Of a stretch of 60,893 nt of DNA, positions 23,022 through 31,974 are shown in pieces. A model generated the notes under the pieces. It saw nothing but the letters and a program-made list of their open reading frames with translations, did not search any database and was not told the origin of the DNA. Origin of the DNA: Mycobacterium genavense ATCC 51234 (lineage in GTDB: Bacteria > Actinomycetota > Actinomycetes > Mycobacteriales > Mycobacteriaceae); contig NZ_JAGZ01000017.1 in NCBI RefSeq assembly GCF_000526915.1, forward strand, positions 1 through 60,893. Reading direction: 5' to 3'. Positions within the stretch are counted from its first letter, which is position 1. Each line of letters starts with the position of its first letter. The position numbers and the translations under genes are program-made.

Positions 23022-24843
23022 GCGCGCACTGTGCCGACTGCCCGGTCAGCCGGGCGTTCGCGGCCGAACCAGGTCGCCATCGTGCGGATTAGATCGCAGA
23101 AATCCGCCGGCGTGTAATTGCGGTGCCAGTGCCGAAGGTAAACGTCTTTGGGCAGGATCAGCACATCCACCTCATCCGCCGCGACGACCGTGGAGTTGCG
23201 GAAATCGCCCCGGATTACGCCCGTGACGCCCAACGGCTCCCAGGGGTGGACCCGAAAGTAGTCGTATCCGCCCGACGGCCGGCCGCGCAGCCCGGACGTC
23301 AGCGGGACATAGACGAAGCTCGCCCGGGCGCCGACTTCGGTCAGGCATTCGCCCGGCGAAAGATGGGCCAGGCGGGTGCTTTTGAAGCCGAGGTCGGGAT
23401 CGATGTGGTCCGTTCGGTAGCCGCGGTCGGCGACATTACGCAGGAAGGCGACGCGCTTCTCGTAGACCCAGTCGATCGCGCTGGCCGCCAGGAAGCGTTG
23501 CCGCTCCTGCTCGGGCGCGTTGCGCAACGCCGGGACGCAGACGACACGATCCTTGATCGACGGGGCGCGGGCGACCACCAATTCGGCTACCAGCGGGGCG
23601 AATTCGGGATTGTCTTCGGTGTGTTCGAGCAGCAGGCAGGTACGCCGGCCGCCGTCTTGGCCCGTCCCGCCGATGAAGCTGTCGACGACGTCGGCCTGGA
23701 TGTCGTCGACGATCACCGACGCGTTGTGCGCGGCGCGGCGCACGGCGTCGTCCGACCCGAAGCTGCCGCGGAAGAAGGCGATGCGCAGGTCGCCCTCGTG
23801 GGTGACCTCGGCGATCTCGAGGTTGGCCTCGCCGGCATTGATCGGGTTGTCGCCCTCGAGAAGGTATGTCCGCCCGTCCCGGTCGTGCAAGGCGTAGACC
23901 ACGTTCGCGGTGCGCTGGTCGATGAAAATCTGATAGTTGCCCGAGGTTCTCAGGTGGGTGCCGCGCTGGCGCAAGGTATCCGCGCAGCGTAGGCAGCGGA
24001 TGGTGTCCACGACATCGGTGACGAACTCTTGAGCTTGCGGTGCAACGACTTCCAGCCAAGCAAAGGCCGTGTTCTCGAAGTCGTCGTAGTGGGGAGCGAG
24101 CAGCTGCGCGTGGTGCTCTTGCAATGACTCGGGGCTCGCCGCGCGCCGCAGTGCGGCCTGGTGGTCAGCGCGTTGCTCGTCGGTGCGACTCTTCTTCAGC
24201 TGCTTGGCGTGGTACAGCGCCTCCAGCGGGTGGCTGAGGATATGGAGCATCCTGTCGCGCAGGGCCGTCGCGTCGTTGAGCACCGCGGCCGGCACGGAGC
24301 TTTTGCTGTGGGCATAGCCCAGTGCCGCGAGCTCGCGCAGGATTCGTTGTGAGGGCCCGGCGAACACGGCCGCACTGGTCAGGCGCAGCACCCGCCAGGC
24401 CAGGTTCCCGATGTTGTCCTCCCATAGAATGTCGACGATCTCGTCGAACGGCTCGCCGAAAGCCTACTGCCCGCGAACTCCGCATGGACCAGTCGTCCAA
24501 AGGGATTCAGGTCGGACATCCCGATGTCGTGGGCGCAGGCAAGCAGGCAGCCGTAGCTCGTCATGAAGTCCAGGCGCTGCCGCGGTCGCTCGGCGATCTT
24601 GACGCCCGACACGTTGGCGATCATGTCGACGATGCGATGGGCGACATCGCGCATGTGCATCACGCCGTGATCGGTGAACAGGGCGAGATGGCTGATCGGA
24701 TCCTCGAGGAAGGTCGGATCCTTGGCCACCTCCTCGAGGGTCAGGCTCCCGTTCACCTTTGAGTAGTAATTGCGTTCGATGATTTCGCGGATGCGTGCCG
24801 GCAGTACCAGGTCCAGCGTTGCTTCGGCGTCCGTCGGCGTCAT
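23000..24843 (-). pseudogene. HD-domain metal-dependent phosphohydrolase-like protein, frameshifted
   Basis: About 610 codons. The N-terminal part has an HD-type metal motif (LFTDHGVMHMRDVAHRIVD and LLACAHDIGM); the longer C-terminal part (RIAFFRGSFGSDDAVRRAA, VFVHPWEP-like end) is not a family I recognise. The ATG at 24843 has GGAG six bases upstream; a longer open frame runs to 24990. A frame change at 24463-24468 (an AGT-AGG junction, probably one base lost) splits it, after which EPFDEIVDILWEDN leads into the C-terminal frame. M. tuberculosis has an unrelated ceramidase gene here. Its stop lies in the rpoC terminator. Confidence 0.7.
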
Positions 24844-25105
24844 TATCATCTCCGCGAGTTGTCCGGTGGCCAGATCGTTTATCTTCGAAATCGACTGTAC
24901 CGAAAAGGAACTGAGTTTGCAGACGGCGCGATCGGCATTCGTGAGCCGATGTGGGGCAGGAAAACCGGGTGCGGTCAGATCCTGAGGCATTCGAATTCAC
25001 CGCCGAATCCGTCGACCATCCGTGTTTGCACCGACGATCTCATGTTCGGGCCGCGGGGTCCAGCGGTGTACTCGCCCGTCGGCCCTGGAAACTAGACTGG
25101 CCGAC

Positions 25106-25864
25106 GTGCTAATCGGTTCGCACGTCAGTCCGCAAGACCCGCTGGCCGCAGCGGAGGCCGAGGGCGCTGACGTAGTACAGATATTCCTCGGCAACCCGCA
25201 GAGCTGGAAGGCGCCCAAGCCCCGCGAGGACGCCGCCGTGCTGAAGGCCGCGGCGCTGCCGATCTATGTGCATGCGCCCTACCTGATCAATGTCGCGTCG
25301 GCGAACAACAAGGTACGGATCCCTTCGCGCAAAATCCTGCAGCAGACCTGCGACGCGGCCGCCGACATCGGCGCGGCGGCGGTCATCGTGCACGGAGGCC
25401 ACGTCGCCGACGACACCGACGTCGACGAGGGTTTCCAACGCTGGCGTAAGGCGCTCGATCAACTGGAGTCCACCGTGCCGGTGTACCTGGAAAACACCGC
25501 GGGCGGCGACCATGCGATGGCCCGCCACTTCGACACCATTGCCAGGCTGTGGGATGTCATCGGCGACAGCGGAATTGGCTTCTGCCTGGACACCTGTCAC
25601 ACCTGGGCCGCCGGTGAGGCACTGATCGGCGCCGTTGACCGGATCAAGGCGATCACCGGCCGGATCGATCTGGTGCACTGCAACGACTCCAAAGACGAAG
25701 CGGGCTCGGGTCGGGACCGCCACGCGAATCTGGGCACCGGCCAGATCGATCCCGACCTGCTGGTCGCCGCGGTCAAAGCCGCCGACGCGCCGGTGATCTG
25801 TGAAACCTCCGACGACGGCCGCAAGGACGACATCGCGTTCCTGCGGGACAAGACCACCGGCTGA
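25106..25864 (+). CDS. end: Endonuclease IV (AP endonuclease)
   Basis: Zinc-dependent apurinic/apyrimidinic endonuclease of base-excision repair, 252 residues, the same length as the M. tuberculosis protein Rv0670. It starts at GTG 25106 (MLIGSHVSP). Metal-ligand motifs are visible: VHAPYLIN, IVHGGHVAD, VYLENTAGGDHAM, FCLDTCHTWAAGE, DLVHCNDSKDEAGSGRDRHAN and ICET. It is intact beside decaying genes, consistent with a maintained DNA-repair role. Confidence 0.95.
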   Translation: MLIGSHVSPQDPLAAAEAEGADVVQIFLGNPQSWKAPKPREDAAVLKAAALPIYVHAPYLINVASANNKVRIPSRKILQQTCDAAADIGAAAVIVHGGHVADDTDVDEGFQRWRKALDQLESTVPVYLENTAGGDHAMARHFDTIARLWDVIGDSGIGFCLDTCHTWAAGEALIGAVDRIKAITGRIDLVHCNDSKDEAGSGRDRHANLGTGQIDPDLLVAAVKAADAPVICETSDDGRKDDIAFLRDKTTG

Positions 25865-25874
25865 TCGCGGGCCC

Positions 25875-26709
25875 ATGCGCTGCCGGCTTGCCGCGCTTTT
25901 GCGGGATAGTCCTCCTGGCCGCGGGATGGTCGTCGTCGACGCCGCCGTCGGGCTTCGTGGCCGGCACCAGCGTTCACAGCATCACGGTGGGCGGACGCGA
26001 GCGCAGCTACCGGCTCTACAAGCCGGCGAGCGTGGCCGCGCCCGCCCCGCTGGTGGTGATGCTGCACGGCGGCTTCGGTAGCGCTGAGCAAGCCGAACGA
26101 GCCTACAAATGGGACGAATTGGCCGATTCGGACAAGTTCATCGTCGCCTACCCCGAGGGTCTGCACCGGGCCTGGAACGTCAACGGGGGAGGGTGCTGCG
26201 GTCGGCCCGCGCGTGAAGGCGTCGACGACGTCGCCTTCATCGGCGCCGCCGTCGCCGACATCGCCAAGAACATCGCCATCGACCTCGCGCGGGTCTACGC
26301 CACTGGGATGAGCAACGGCGCCATCATGGCCTACACGCTGGCGTGCGATACGGATACGTTCGCCGCGATCGGCCCGGTGTCCGGTACTCAACTCGACGCG
26401 TGCCGGTCACCGCGTCCGGCGTCGGTCTTCCACATTCACGGCACCGCCGATCGTCTCGTTCCCTACCAAGGCGGACAGGGATTCAGCGTCATCAATGGCC
26501 CCTCCGTGCCGGACGTGAACGCGTTCTGGCGCAACGTCGATCACTGCGGCGCCCCTGCCGTCACGACCGATGGCCCGGTGAGCACCTCGACGACGGCGTG
26601 CCCCGGCAATCGCGGCGTCGTGCTCGCCACGGTCGACCAGGGCGGCCACGATTGGCCGGCGTTCGCGACCCGGACGCTGTGGGAGTTCTTCGCCGCACAC
26701 CCACGTTAG
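25875..26709 (+). pseudogene. lpqP: LpqP-like esterase with disrupted lipoprotein signal
   Basis: The alpha/beta-hydrolase of the polyhydroxybutyrate depolymerase/feruloyl-esterase group is intact: VVMLHGGFG, nucleophile GMSNGA, IHGTADRLVPY and the His of DQGGHDWP. The N-terminus is broken in two ways. A start ATG at 25875 (MRCRLAALL) is out of frame with the rest, implying a shift near 25899-25905, and the lipobox expected as LLAAGC-SSS reads LLAAGW-SSS (TGG for TGC). A shorter product from TTG 25888 is possible but could not be lipid-anchored. It lies 10 bp after end. Confidence 0.75.
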
Positions 26710-26721
26710 GCATTACACCTC

Positions 26722-26749
26722 TTGTGCGATTGTTGGAAAACTGTAATAT
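26722..26749 (+). promoter_or_regulatory. Promoter predicting a leaderless fadE8 mRNA
   Basis: TTGTGC (26722-26727), a 16-bp spacer, and TAATAT (26744-26749). Start of transcription about seven bases past the -10 falls at the fadE8 ATG at 26757, and no ribosome site is present. Confidence 0.5.
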
Positions 26750-26756
26750 GAGTGGC

Positions 26757-28385
26757 ATGTCGGACACGCATGTCGTCACCAACCAGGTTCCACCGCTGGA
26801 AAACTACAACCCGGCTACCTCGCCGATGCTGGTCGAGGCCCTGATCCGCGAGGGCGGGCAGTGGGGCCTGGACGAGGTCCACGCGGTCGGGGCATTGTCG
26901 GCCAGTCAGGAGGCGCAGCGCTGGGGTGAACTCGCCGACCGCAATCGGCCGATCCTGCACACCCACGACCGCACCGGGCACCGGGTCGACGAGGTCGAGT
27001 ACGACCCGGCCTACCACCAGTTGATGCGCGTGGCGATCGCGCACGGCATGCACGCCGCGCCGTGGGCCGACGACCGCCCGGGCGCGCACGTGGTGCGGGC
27101 CGCCAAGACCTCCGCGTGGAACGTCGAGCCGGGACACGTCTGCGCGATCTCGATGACCTACGCCGTCGTCCCGGCGCTGCGCTACAACCCCGAGCTGGCG
27201 GCCGTTTACGAACCGCTGCTGACCAGTCGCGAGTACGACCCGGAGCTCAAGCTGGCCACCACGAAGGCCGGCATCACCGCGGGCATGTCGATGACCGAGA
27301 AGCAGGGCGGCTCCGACGTGCGCGCCGGCACCACCCAGGCGACCCCCAACGGTGACGGCACCTACAGCCTGATCGGCCACAAATGGTTTACCTCGGCGCC
27401 GATGTGCGACATCTTCCTGGTCCTCGCGCAGGCACCGGGCGGGCTGTCGTGCTTCATGCTGCCGCGCATCCTGCCCGACGGCAGCCGCAACCGGATGTTC
27501 TTGCAGCGCCTCAAGGACAAGCTCGGCAACCACGCCAACGCCTCCAGCGAGGTGGAGTACGACGGCGCGATCGCCTGGCTGGTGGGCGAGGAGGGCCGCG
27601 GGGTGCCGACCATCATCGAGATGGTCAACCTCACCCGCCTGGACTGCACCCTGGGCAGCGCCACCAGCATGCGCACCGGCCTGACCCGCGCCATCCACCA
27701 CGCGCAGCACCGAAAAGCCTTTGGCGCCTATCTGATTGACCAGCCGCTGATGCGCAACGTGCTGGCCGACCTGGCCGTCGAGGCCGAGGCCGCGACAATC
27801 GTCGCGATGCGGATGGCCGGTGCCACCGACAACGCGCTGCGCGGCGACGACAAGGAAGCGCTGCTGCGCCGGATCGGCCTGGCGGCCAGCAAGTACTGGG
27901 TGTGCAAGCGCTCCACCCCGCACGCCGCCGAGGCGCTGGAGTGCCTGGGCGGCAACGGCTATGTCGAGGAGTCGGGCATGCCGCGCCTGTACCGCGAGGC
28001 GCCGCTGATAAGCATCTGGGAAGGCTCCGGCAATGTCAGCGCGCTGGACACTTTGCGCGCCATGGCAACTCGGCCCGAATGCGTCGAGGTGCTGTTCGCC
28101 GAGCTGGGCGAGAGCGCGAGGCAGGATCCGCGATTGGGCAGCCACGTCGAACGGCTGCGGCAAGACCTCAGCGGCCTGGACACGATTCAGTATCGCGCCC
28201 GCAAGGTCGCTGAGGACATCTGCCTGGCGCTGCAGGGCTCGCTGCTGGTGCGTCACGGTCATCCCGCCGTCGCCGAGGCATTCCTGGCGACCAGGCTGGG
28301 CGGAGCGTGGGGCGGCGCGTTCGGCACCATGCCGACCGGGCTGGACCTGGCCCCCATCTTGGAGCGGGCACTCGTAAAGGGCTGA
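26757..28385 (+). CDS. fadE8: Acyl-CoA dehydrogenase FadE8 (AidB-like)
   Basis: A 542-residue flavin acyl-CoA dehydrogenase, the same length as FadE8 of M. tuberculosis. Visible are the FAD-binding stretch GMSMTEKQGGSDVRAGTT, HKWFTSAPMCDIFLV, and the C-terminal helices with AEALECLGGNGYVEESG and YREAPLISIWEGSGNV, which place it in the AidB-like subgroup. The ATG at 26757 fits the homologue; an in-frame ATG at 26748 overlaps the -10 box. It heads a lipid-degradation set with echA4 and echA5. Confidence 0.95.
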   Translation: MSDTHVVTNQVPPLENYNPATSPMLVEALIREGGQWGLDEVHAVGALSASQEAQRWGELADRNRPILHTHDRTGHRVDEVEYDPAYHQLMRVAIAHGMHAAPWADDRPGAHVVRAAKTSAWNVEPGHVCAISMTYAVVPALRYNPELAAVYEPLLTSREYDPELKLATTKAGITAGMSMTEKQGGSDVRAGTTQATPNGDGTYSLIGHKWFTSAPMCDIFLVLAQAPGGLSCFMLPRILPDGSRNRMFLQRLKDKLGNHANASSEVEYDGAIAWLVGEEGRGVPTIIEMVNLTRLDCTLGSATSMRTGLTRAIHHAQHRKAFGAYLIDQPLMRNVLADLAVEAEAATIVAMRMAGATDNALRGDDKEALLRRIGLAASKYWVCKRSTPHAAEALECLGGNGYVEESGMPRLYREAPLISIWEGSGNVSALDTLRAMATRPECVEVLFAELGESARQDPRLGSHVERLRQDLSGLDTIQYRARKVAEDICLALQGSLLVRHGHPAVAEAFLATRLGGAWGGAFGTMPTGLDLAPILERALVKG

Positions 28386-28471
28386 GCCGCAACGTGACAC
28401 GCGCCGTCGACGATGCAGAGCGAAGCGATGAGGTGGGGGGCACCGCCCGCTTGCGGGGAAGAGCGGCGCCA

Positions 28472-29410
28472 GTGACACACGCGATCAGGCCGGTCGACTT
28501 CGACAACCTGAAGACGATGACCTACGAGGTCACCGACCGGGTTGCGCGGATCACCTTCAACCGACCGGAAAAGGGCAACGCGATCGTCGCGGACACCCCG
28601 CTGGAGGTCTCGGCGCTGGTCGAGCGGGCCGATCTGGACCCTGACGTGCACGTCATTCTGGTGTCCGGTCGCGGCGAAGGTTTTTGCGCGGGCTTCGATT
28701 TGTCCGCCTACGCCGACCGCACCGGCTCGGCGGGCGGCACCGGGGCGTACGCGGGCACCGTGCTCGACGGCAAGATCCAGGGCGTCAACCACCTGCCGAA
28801 TCGCCCGTGGGACCCGATGATCGACTATCAGATGATGAGCCGATTCGTGCGCGGGTTTTCCAGCCTGATGCACGCCGACAAACCGACGGTGGTCAAGATC
28901 CACGGCTACTGTGTGGCCGGCGGCACCGACATCGCGCTGCATGCCGACCAGGTGATCGCCGCCGCCGACGCCAAGATCGGTTACCCGCCCACCCGGGTGT
29001 GGGGTGTGCCGGCGGCGGGCCTGTGGGCGCATCGACTCGGCGATCAGCGCGCCAAACGCCTTCTGTTCACCGGTGATTCGATCACCGGTGCGCAGGCCGC
29101 CGAATGGGGCCTGGCCGTCGAGGCGCCGGATCCGAAAGACCTCGACGAGCGCACCGAGCGGCTGGTGGCTCGCATCGCCGCGGTTCCGGTTAACCAGCTG
29201 ATCATGGTCAAGCTGGCGCTGAATTCCGCTCTGCTGCAACAGGGTGTGGCCACCAGCCGGATGGTCTCCACGGTGTTCGACGGTGTCGCCCGGCACACGC
29301 AAGAGGGGCACGACTTCGTCGCCGACTCCGTCGAGCACGGCTTCCGCGAAGCGGTACGGCATCGCGACGAGCCGTTCGGTGACTACGGCCGCCGGGCCTC
29401 GCAGGTGTAA
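28472..29410 (+). CDS. echA4: Enoyl-CoA hydratase/isomerase family protein EchA4
   Basis: A 312-residue crotonase-fold protein matching EchA4 in length. It starts at GTG 28472 (THAIRPVDFDNL). Oxyanion-hole segments are GRGEGFCAGFDLSA and VAGGTDIALHADQ. The crotonase catalytic Glu positions are not both obvious, so hydratase versus isomerase activity is open. It is followed two bases later by the PaaX-like regulator, suggesting an operon for fatty or aromatic acyl-CoA turnover. Confidence 0.93.
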   Translation: MTHAIRPVDFDNLKTMTYEVTDRVARITFNRPEKGNAIVADTPLEVSALVERADLDPDVHVILVSGRGEGFCAGFDLSAYADRTGSAGGTGAYAGTVLDGKIQGVNHLPNRPWDPMIDYQMMSRFVRGFSSLMHADKPTVVKIHGYCVAGGTDIALHADQVIAAADAKIGYPPTRVWGVPAAGLWAHRLGDQRAKRLLFTGDSITGAQAAEWGLAVEAPDPKDLDERTERLVARIAAVPVNQLIMVKLALNSALLQQGVATSRMVSTVFDGVARHTQEGHDFVADSVEHGFREAVRHRDEPFGDYGRRASQV

Positions 29411-29412
29411 TC

Positions 29413-30135
29413 ATGCCGACCATGACGGCCCGGTCCGTGGTGCTGAGCGTGCTGCTCGGCGCCCACCCCGCCTGGGCGACCGCGGGCGACTTGATCAGGC
29501 TGACAGCAGATTTCGGTATCAAGGAGACGACGTTGCGGGTTGCGCTGACCCGCATGGTGGGCGCGGGCGACCTGATCCGGTCCGCCGACGGCTACCGGCT
29601 CTCGGATCGTCTGCTGGCCCGTCAGAGCCGACAGGACGAGGCGATTCGGCCGCCGACCCGGGCCTGGCACGGAGATTGGCACGTCGTGATCGTCACCAGT
29701 GTGGGCACCGATGCCCGCACCCGGGCCGCGCAGCGGGCCAGTATGTACCGCAAGCGTTTCGGTGAACTGCGCGAGGGTGTTTGGATGCGCCCCGACAACC
29801 TCGACCTTGACCTGGAGCCCGACGTTGCCGACCGGGTGCGGGTACTCAAGGCGCGTGACGACGCGCCCGAGCAGCTGGTCTCCGAGCTATGGGACCTGCC
29901 CGCGTGGGCGCAAGCCGGCGACCGGTTGCTCGACGAGATGGCCGATGCCGCCGATATTCCCGGCCGGTTTGTGGTGGCCGCCGCGATAGTGCGGCACCTG
30001 CTCACCGACCCGATGCTGCCTGCCGAACTGCTGCCCGACGACTGGCCGGGCGCGCGGCTGCGTAGCGTCTACCACGACTTCGCGACCGAACTGCTGGAGC
30101 GGCGCGACGCAACTCAACTTCTGGAGGCGAGATGA
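29413..30135 (+). CDS. PaaX-like transcriptional regulator (Rv0674-like)
   Basis: A 240-residue protein of the PaaX family: an N-terminal winged-helix (LTADFGIKETTLRVALTRMV, about residues 29-48) and the central PaaX domain with WHVVIVTSVGTDARTR, then a C-terminal helical region. Relatives repress phenylacetyl-CoA degradation and respond to acyl-CoA thioesters. It sits between two enoyl-CoA hydratase genes, overlapping echA5 by four bases (ATGA), so it probably controls this lipid cluster; the ligand is unknown. Confidence 0.88.
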   Translation: MPTMTARSVVLSVLLGAHPAWATAGDLIRLTADFGIKETTLRVALTRMVGAGDLIRSADGYRLSDRLLARQSRQDEAIRPPTRAWHGDWHVVIVTSVGTDARTRAAQRASMYRKRFGELREGVWMRPDNLDLDLEPDVADRVRVLKARDDAPEQLVSELWDLPAWAQAGDRLLDEMADAADIPGRFVVAAAIVRHLLTDPMLPAELLPDDWPGARLRSVYHDFATELLERRDATQLLEAR

Positions 30136-30899
30136 GTGATCCGGTGCGAGTAGAGCGTAAGGGTCCGGTGACCACGGTGATCCTGGACCGGCCGAACGCG
30201 CGTAACGCCGTGAACGGCCCGACGGCCGCCGCGCTGTACGCGGCGTTCGACGAATTCGACCGCGACGATTCCGCTTCGGTGGCCGTACTGTGGGGCGACG
30301 GCGGAACCTTCTGTGCGGGAGCCGATTTGAAAGCTTTCGGGACACCGGACGCCAACGCGATCCACACCACCGGGCCGGGCCCGATGGGCCCGTCTCGAAT
30401 GGTGTTGTCCAAACCCGTGATTGCCGCAGTGAGCGGCTACGCCGTCGCGGGAGGGCTGGAGCTGGTCATCTGGTGCGATCTGCGGATGGCCGAAGAGGAC
30501 GCCGTGTTCGGCGTGTTCTGCCGTCGCTGGGGAGTGCCACTGATCGACGGCGGCACCGTGCGGCTGCCGCGCCTGATCGGGCACAGCCGGGCGATGGACA
30601 TGATCCTCACCGGCCGCGGGGTCAAAGCCGACGAGGCGCTCGCAATGGGACTGGCCAATCGCGTTGTCCCCAAAGGTGAAGCGCGACAAGCCGCCGAGCA
30701 GCTGGCTGCCGAATTGGCCGCCCTGCCGCAGCAGTGCCTGCGCGCGGACCGGCTTTCGGCGCTGCAGCAGTGGGGGTTGTCGGAGTCGGACGCGATCGAC
30801 CAGGAATTCGCCAGCATCTGGATAGTTGCCTCGGAGGCCAACGAAGGGGCGGGGCGGTTCGCGGCCGGCGCGGGCCGGCACGGCGCGCCCGCCGGCTAG
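30132..30899 (+). CDS. echA5: Enoyl-CoA hydratase/isomerase EchA5
   Basis: A 255-residue crotonase-family protein. The ATG overlaps the previous stop (ATGA). Oxyanion segments GDGGTFCAGADLKAF and GYAVAGGLELVIWCD are clear; the region FCRRWGVPLIDGGTVRLPR supplies the usual active-site helix. It ends five bases before the convergent DUF3060 lipoprotein gene. In M. tuberculosis mmpL5 and mmpS5 follow echA5; they are absent here. Confidence 0.93.
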   Translation: MSDPVRVERKGPVTTVILDRPNARNAVNGPTAAALYAAFDEFDRDDSASVAVLWGDGGTFCAGADLKAFGTPDANAIHTTGPGPMGPSRMVLSKPVIAAVSGYAVAGGLELVIWCDLRMAEEDAVFGVFCRRWGVPLIDGGTVRLPRLIGHSRAMDMILTGRGVKADEALAMGLANRVVPKGEARQAAEQLAAELAALPQQCLRADRLSALQQWGLSESDAIDQEFASIWIVASEANEGAGRFAAGAGRHGAPAG

Positions 30900-30903
30900 C
30901 CGG

Positions 30904-31383
30904 TCAGCCGCCCTTGTTGACGGTGTTGCCGGAGCCGAGTTTGTCCACCTTCGGTTCACCGTCCTTGTAGGTGATCGTGTTGTCGAGCCCGAGCACCGTG
31001 ATGCGGGTGTCGACCTTGTCGATGGTGATCTTGTTGTTGGTCCCGCCGACGTTCACCGTCACGCAGCTGCCGGTCACGGTCAGGGTGTTGTTGGAACCGG
31101 CGACGTTCAGCGATTTGCCGCTGGCGCAGTCGAGCGTGGCCGTTGTCCCCATCGATCCGTAGTTCAGTGTGTTTCCGATTTCGACTGAGGCGGTGGTGCT
31201 TTCACCACTCGAAGTCGTGGGCGCCGCCGCGCCGGTTGTCGTCGTGGTGGTGGGTGCGCTGCTCTTGGTCGTCGCGCTCGGGTTCCCGGGCGGGTTGGCG
31301 GTCGAACTGCAACCGGCTAGCACCACAGCCGCCAGGGCGAGCGTCGCGAGCTTGGACGGACGGTCGGTGATGTGGACGCGCAA
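30904..31383 (-). CDS. DUF3060-like lipoprotein (Rv0679c-like)
   Basis: An exported lipoprotein of about 159 residues. The TTG start at 31383 follows AGGAGGGG. A signal peptide ends in the lipobox VVLAGC, a Thr/Ser/Pro-rich linker (about residues 30-65) follows, then the DUF3060 beta repeats (NVAGSNNTLTVTGSC, VNVGGTNNKITIDKV, VLGLDNTITYKDG). In M. tuberculosis Rv0679c is described as an envelope lipoprotein associated with lipoarabinomannan. It is downstream of, and probably co-transcribed with, the Rv0680c-like gene. Confidence 0.85.
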   Translation of the reverse strand: MRVHITDRPSKLATLALAAVVLAGCSSTANPPGNPSATTKSSAPTTTTTTGAAAPTTSSGESTTASVEIGNTLNYGSMGTTATLDCASGKSLNVAGSNNTLTVTGSCVTVNVGGTNNKITIDKVDTRITVLGLDNTITYKDGEPKVDKLGSGNTVNKGG

Positions 31384-31412
31384 AATCCCCTCCTCGGTAG
31401 CGCAACTGCACC

Positions 31413-31778
31413 TCAGGCGGGCACCTGTTGCAGCCGATTGACCATGCCCAGTTCGCGGCCGCGATCCCAGAGGATCGGTGCGCCGTTGTGAAAGAAGACG
31501 GTCTGGTCGTAGCCGTACACCGTGATGTCGTGCGTGACCGAGTCCGCGATGATCGTGTTGCCCGACCCCATCACGGTCACCGCCCAGCAGTTGCCGAGCG
31601 CGTTGACGTAATTCCTGGTGCCGTTGACGATCAGCGTCGCGTTGTTGCAGTCCAGGGTCTGCTGGATGCCCTGCCCGGTGACGTGGGTGTCGCCGTTCTT
31701 GGCGTGCGCGGCCGGCGCCGCGGCCGCCATGGTGATGACACAGGTTGCAAGCGATCCGGCGACGGTTCTCCAATGCAC
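31413..31778 (-). CDS. Secreted DUF3060-like protein (Rv0680c-like)
   Basis: A 121-residue protein with a Sec signal (hydrophobic stretch LATCVITMAAAAPAAHA, cleavage after AHA) and one DUF3060 repeat unit (LIVNGTRNYVNALGNCW, VMGSGNTIIADS). The GTG at 31778 is chosen because AGGGGG precedes it and the signal peptide then begins properly; the frame is open further upstream. No lipobox is seen, unlike its neighbour. It is divergent from the TetR gene at 31975 across a palindromic operator. Confidence 0.75.
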   Translation of the reverse strand: MHWRTVAGSLATCVITMAAAAPAAHAKNGDTHVTGQGIQQTLDCNNATLIVNGTRNYVNALGNCWAVTVMGSGNTIIADSVTHDITVYGYDQTVFFHNGAPILWDRGRELGMVNRLQQVPA

Positions 31779-31917
31779 CGCGGCCCCCTTCGCTCGGCAT
31801 CTGTCTGGCGGGATCTGCTGGACTGAGCCTACGTGCATTGGCCTGCTCGATGGCAAATTTTTTCGACCCGGCCAACCGCGACCCGCCCCCGGTCCGTCCG
31901 AGGAGATCGGCGACTCC

Positions 31918-31940
31918 GTCAACTAGAGTCATTAGTTGAC
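31918..31940. promoter_or_regulatory. Palindromic operator, GTCAACTA-N7-TAGTTGAC
   Basis: Perfect 8-bp inverted repeat with a seven-base spacer in the divergent region between the DUF3060 genes and the TetR regulator, 34 bp before the regulator ATG. It contains a TTGAC -35-like element, so a bound protein would block transcription. Recognition by the adjacent TetR protein is inferred. Confidence 0.6.
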
Positions 31941-31974
31941 CTTCACCAACGACTGCAATCGAAGGGCGATCGCC

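Noticed and set aside
23000..24843. Ceramidase, by synteny with the gene after rpoC in M. tuberculosis
   Set aside because: Sequence shows HD-type metal motifs and no ceramidase features.
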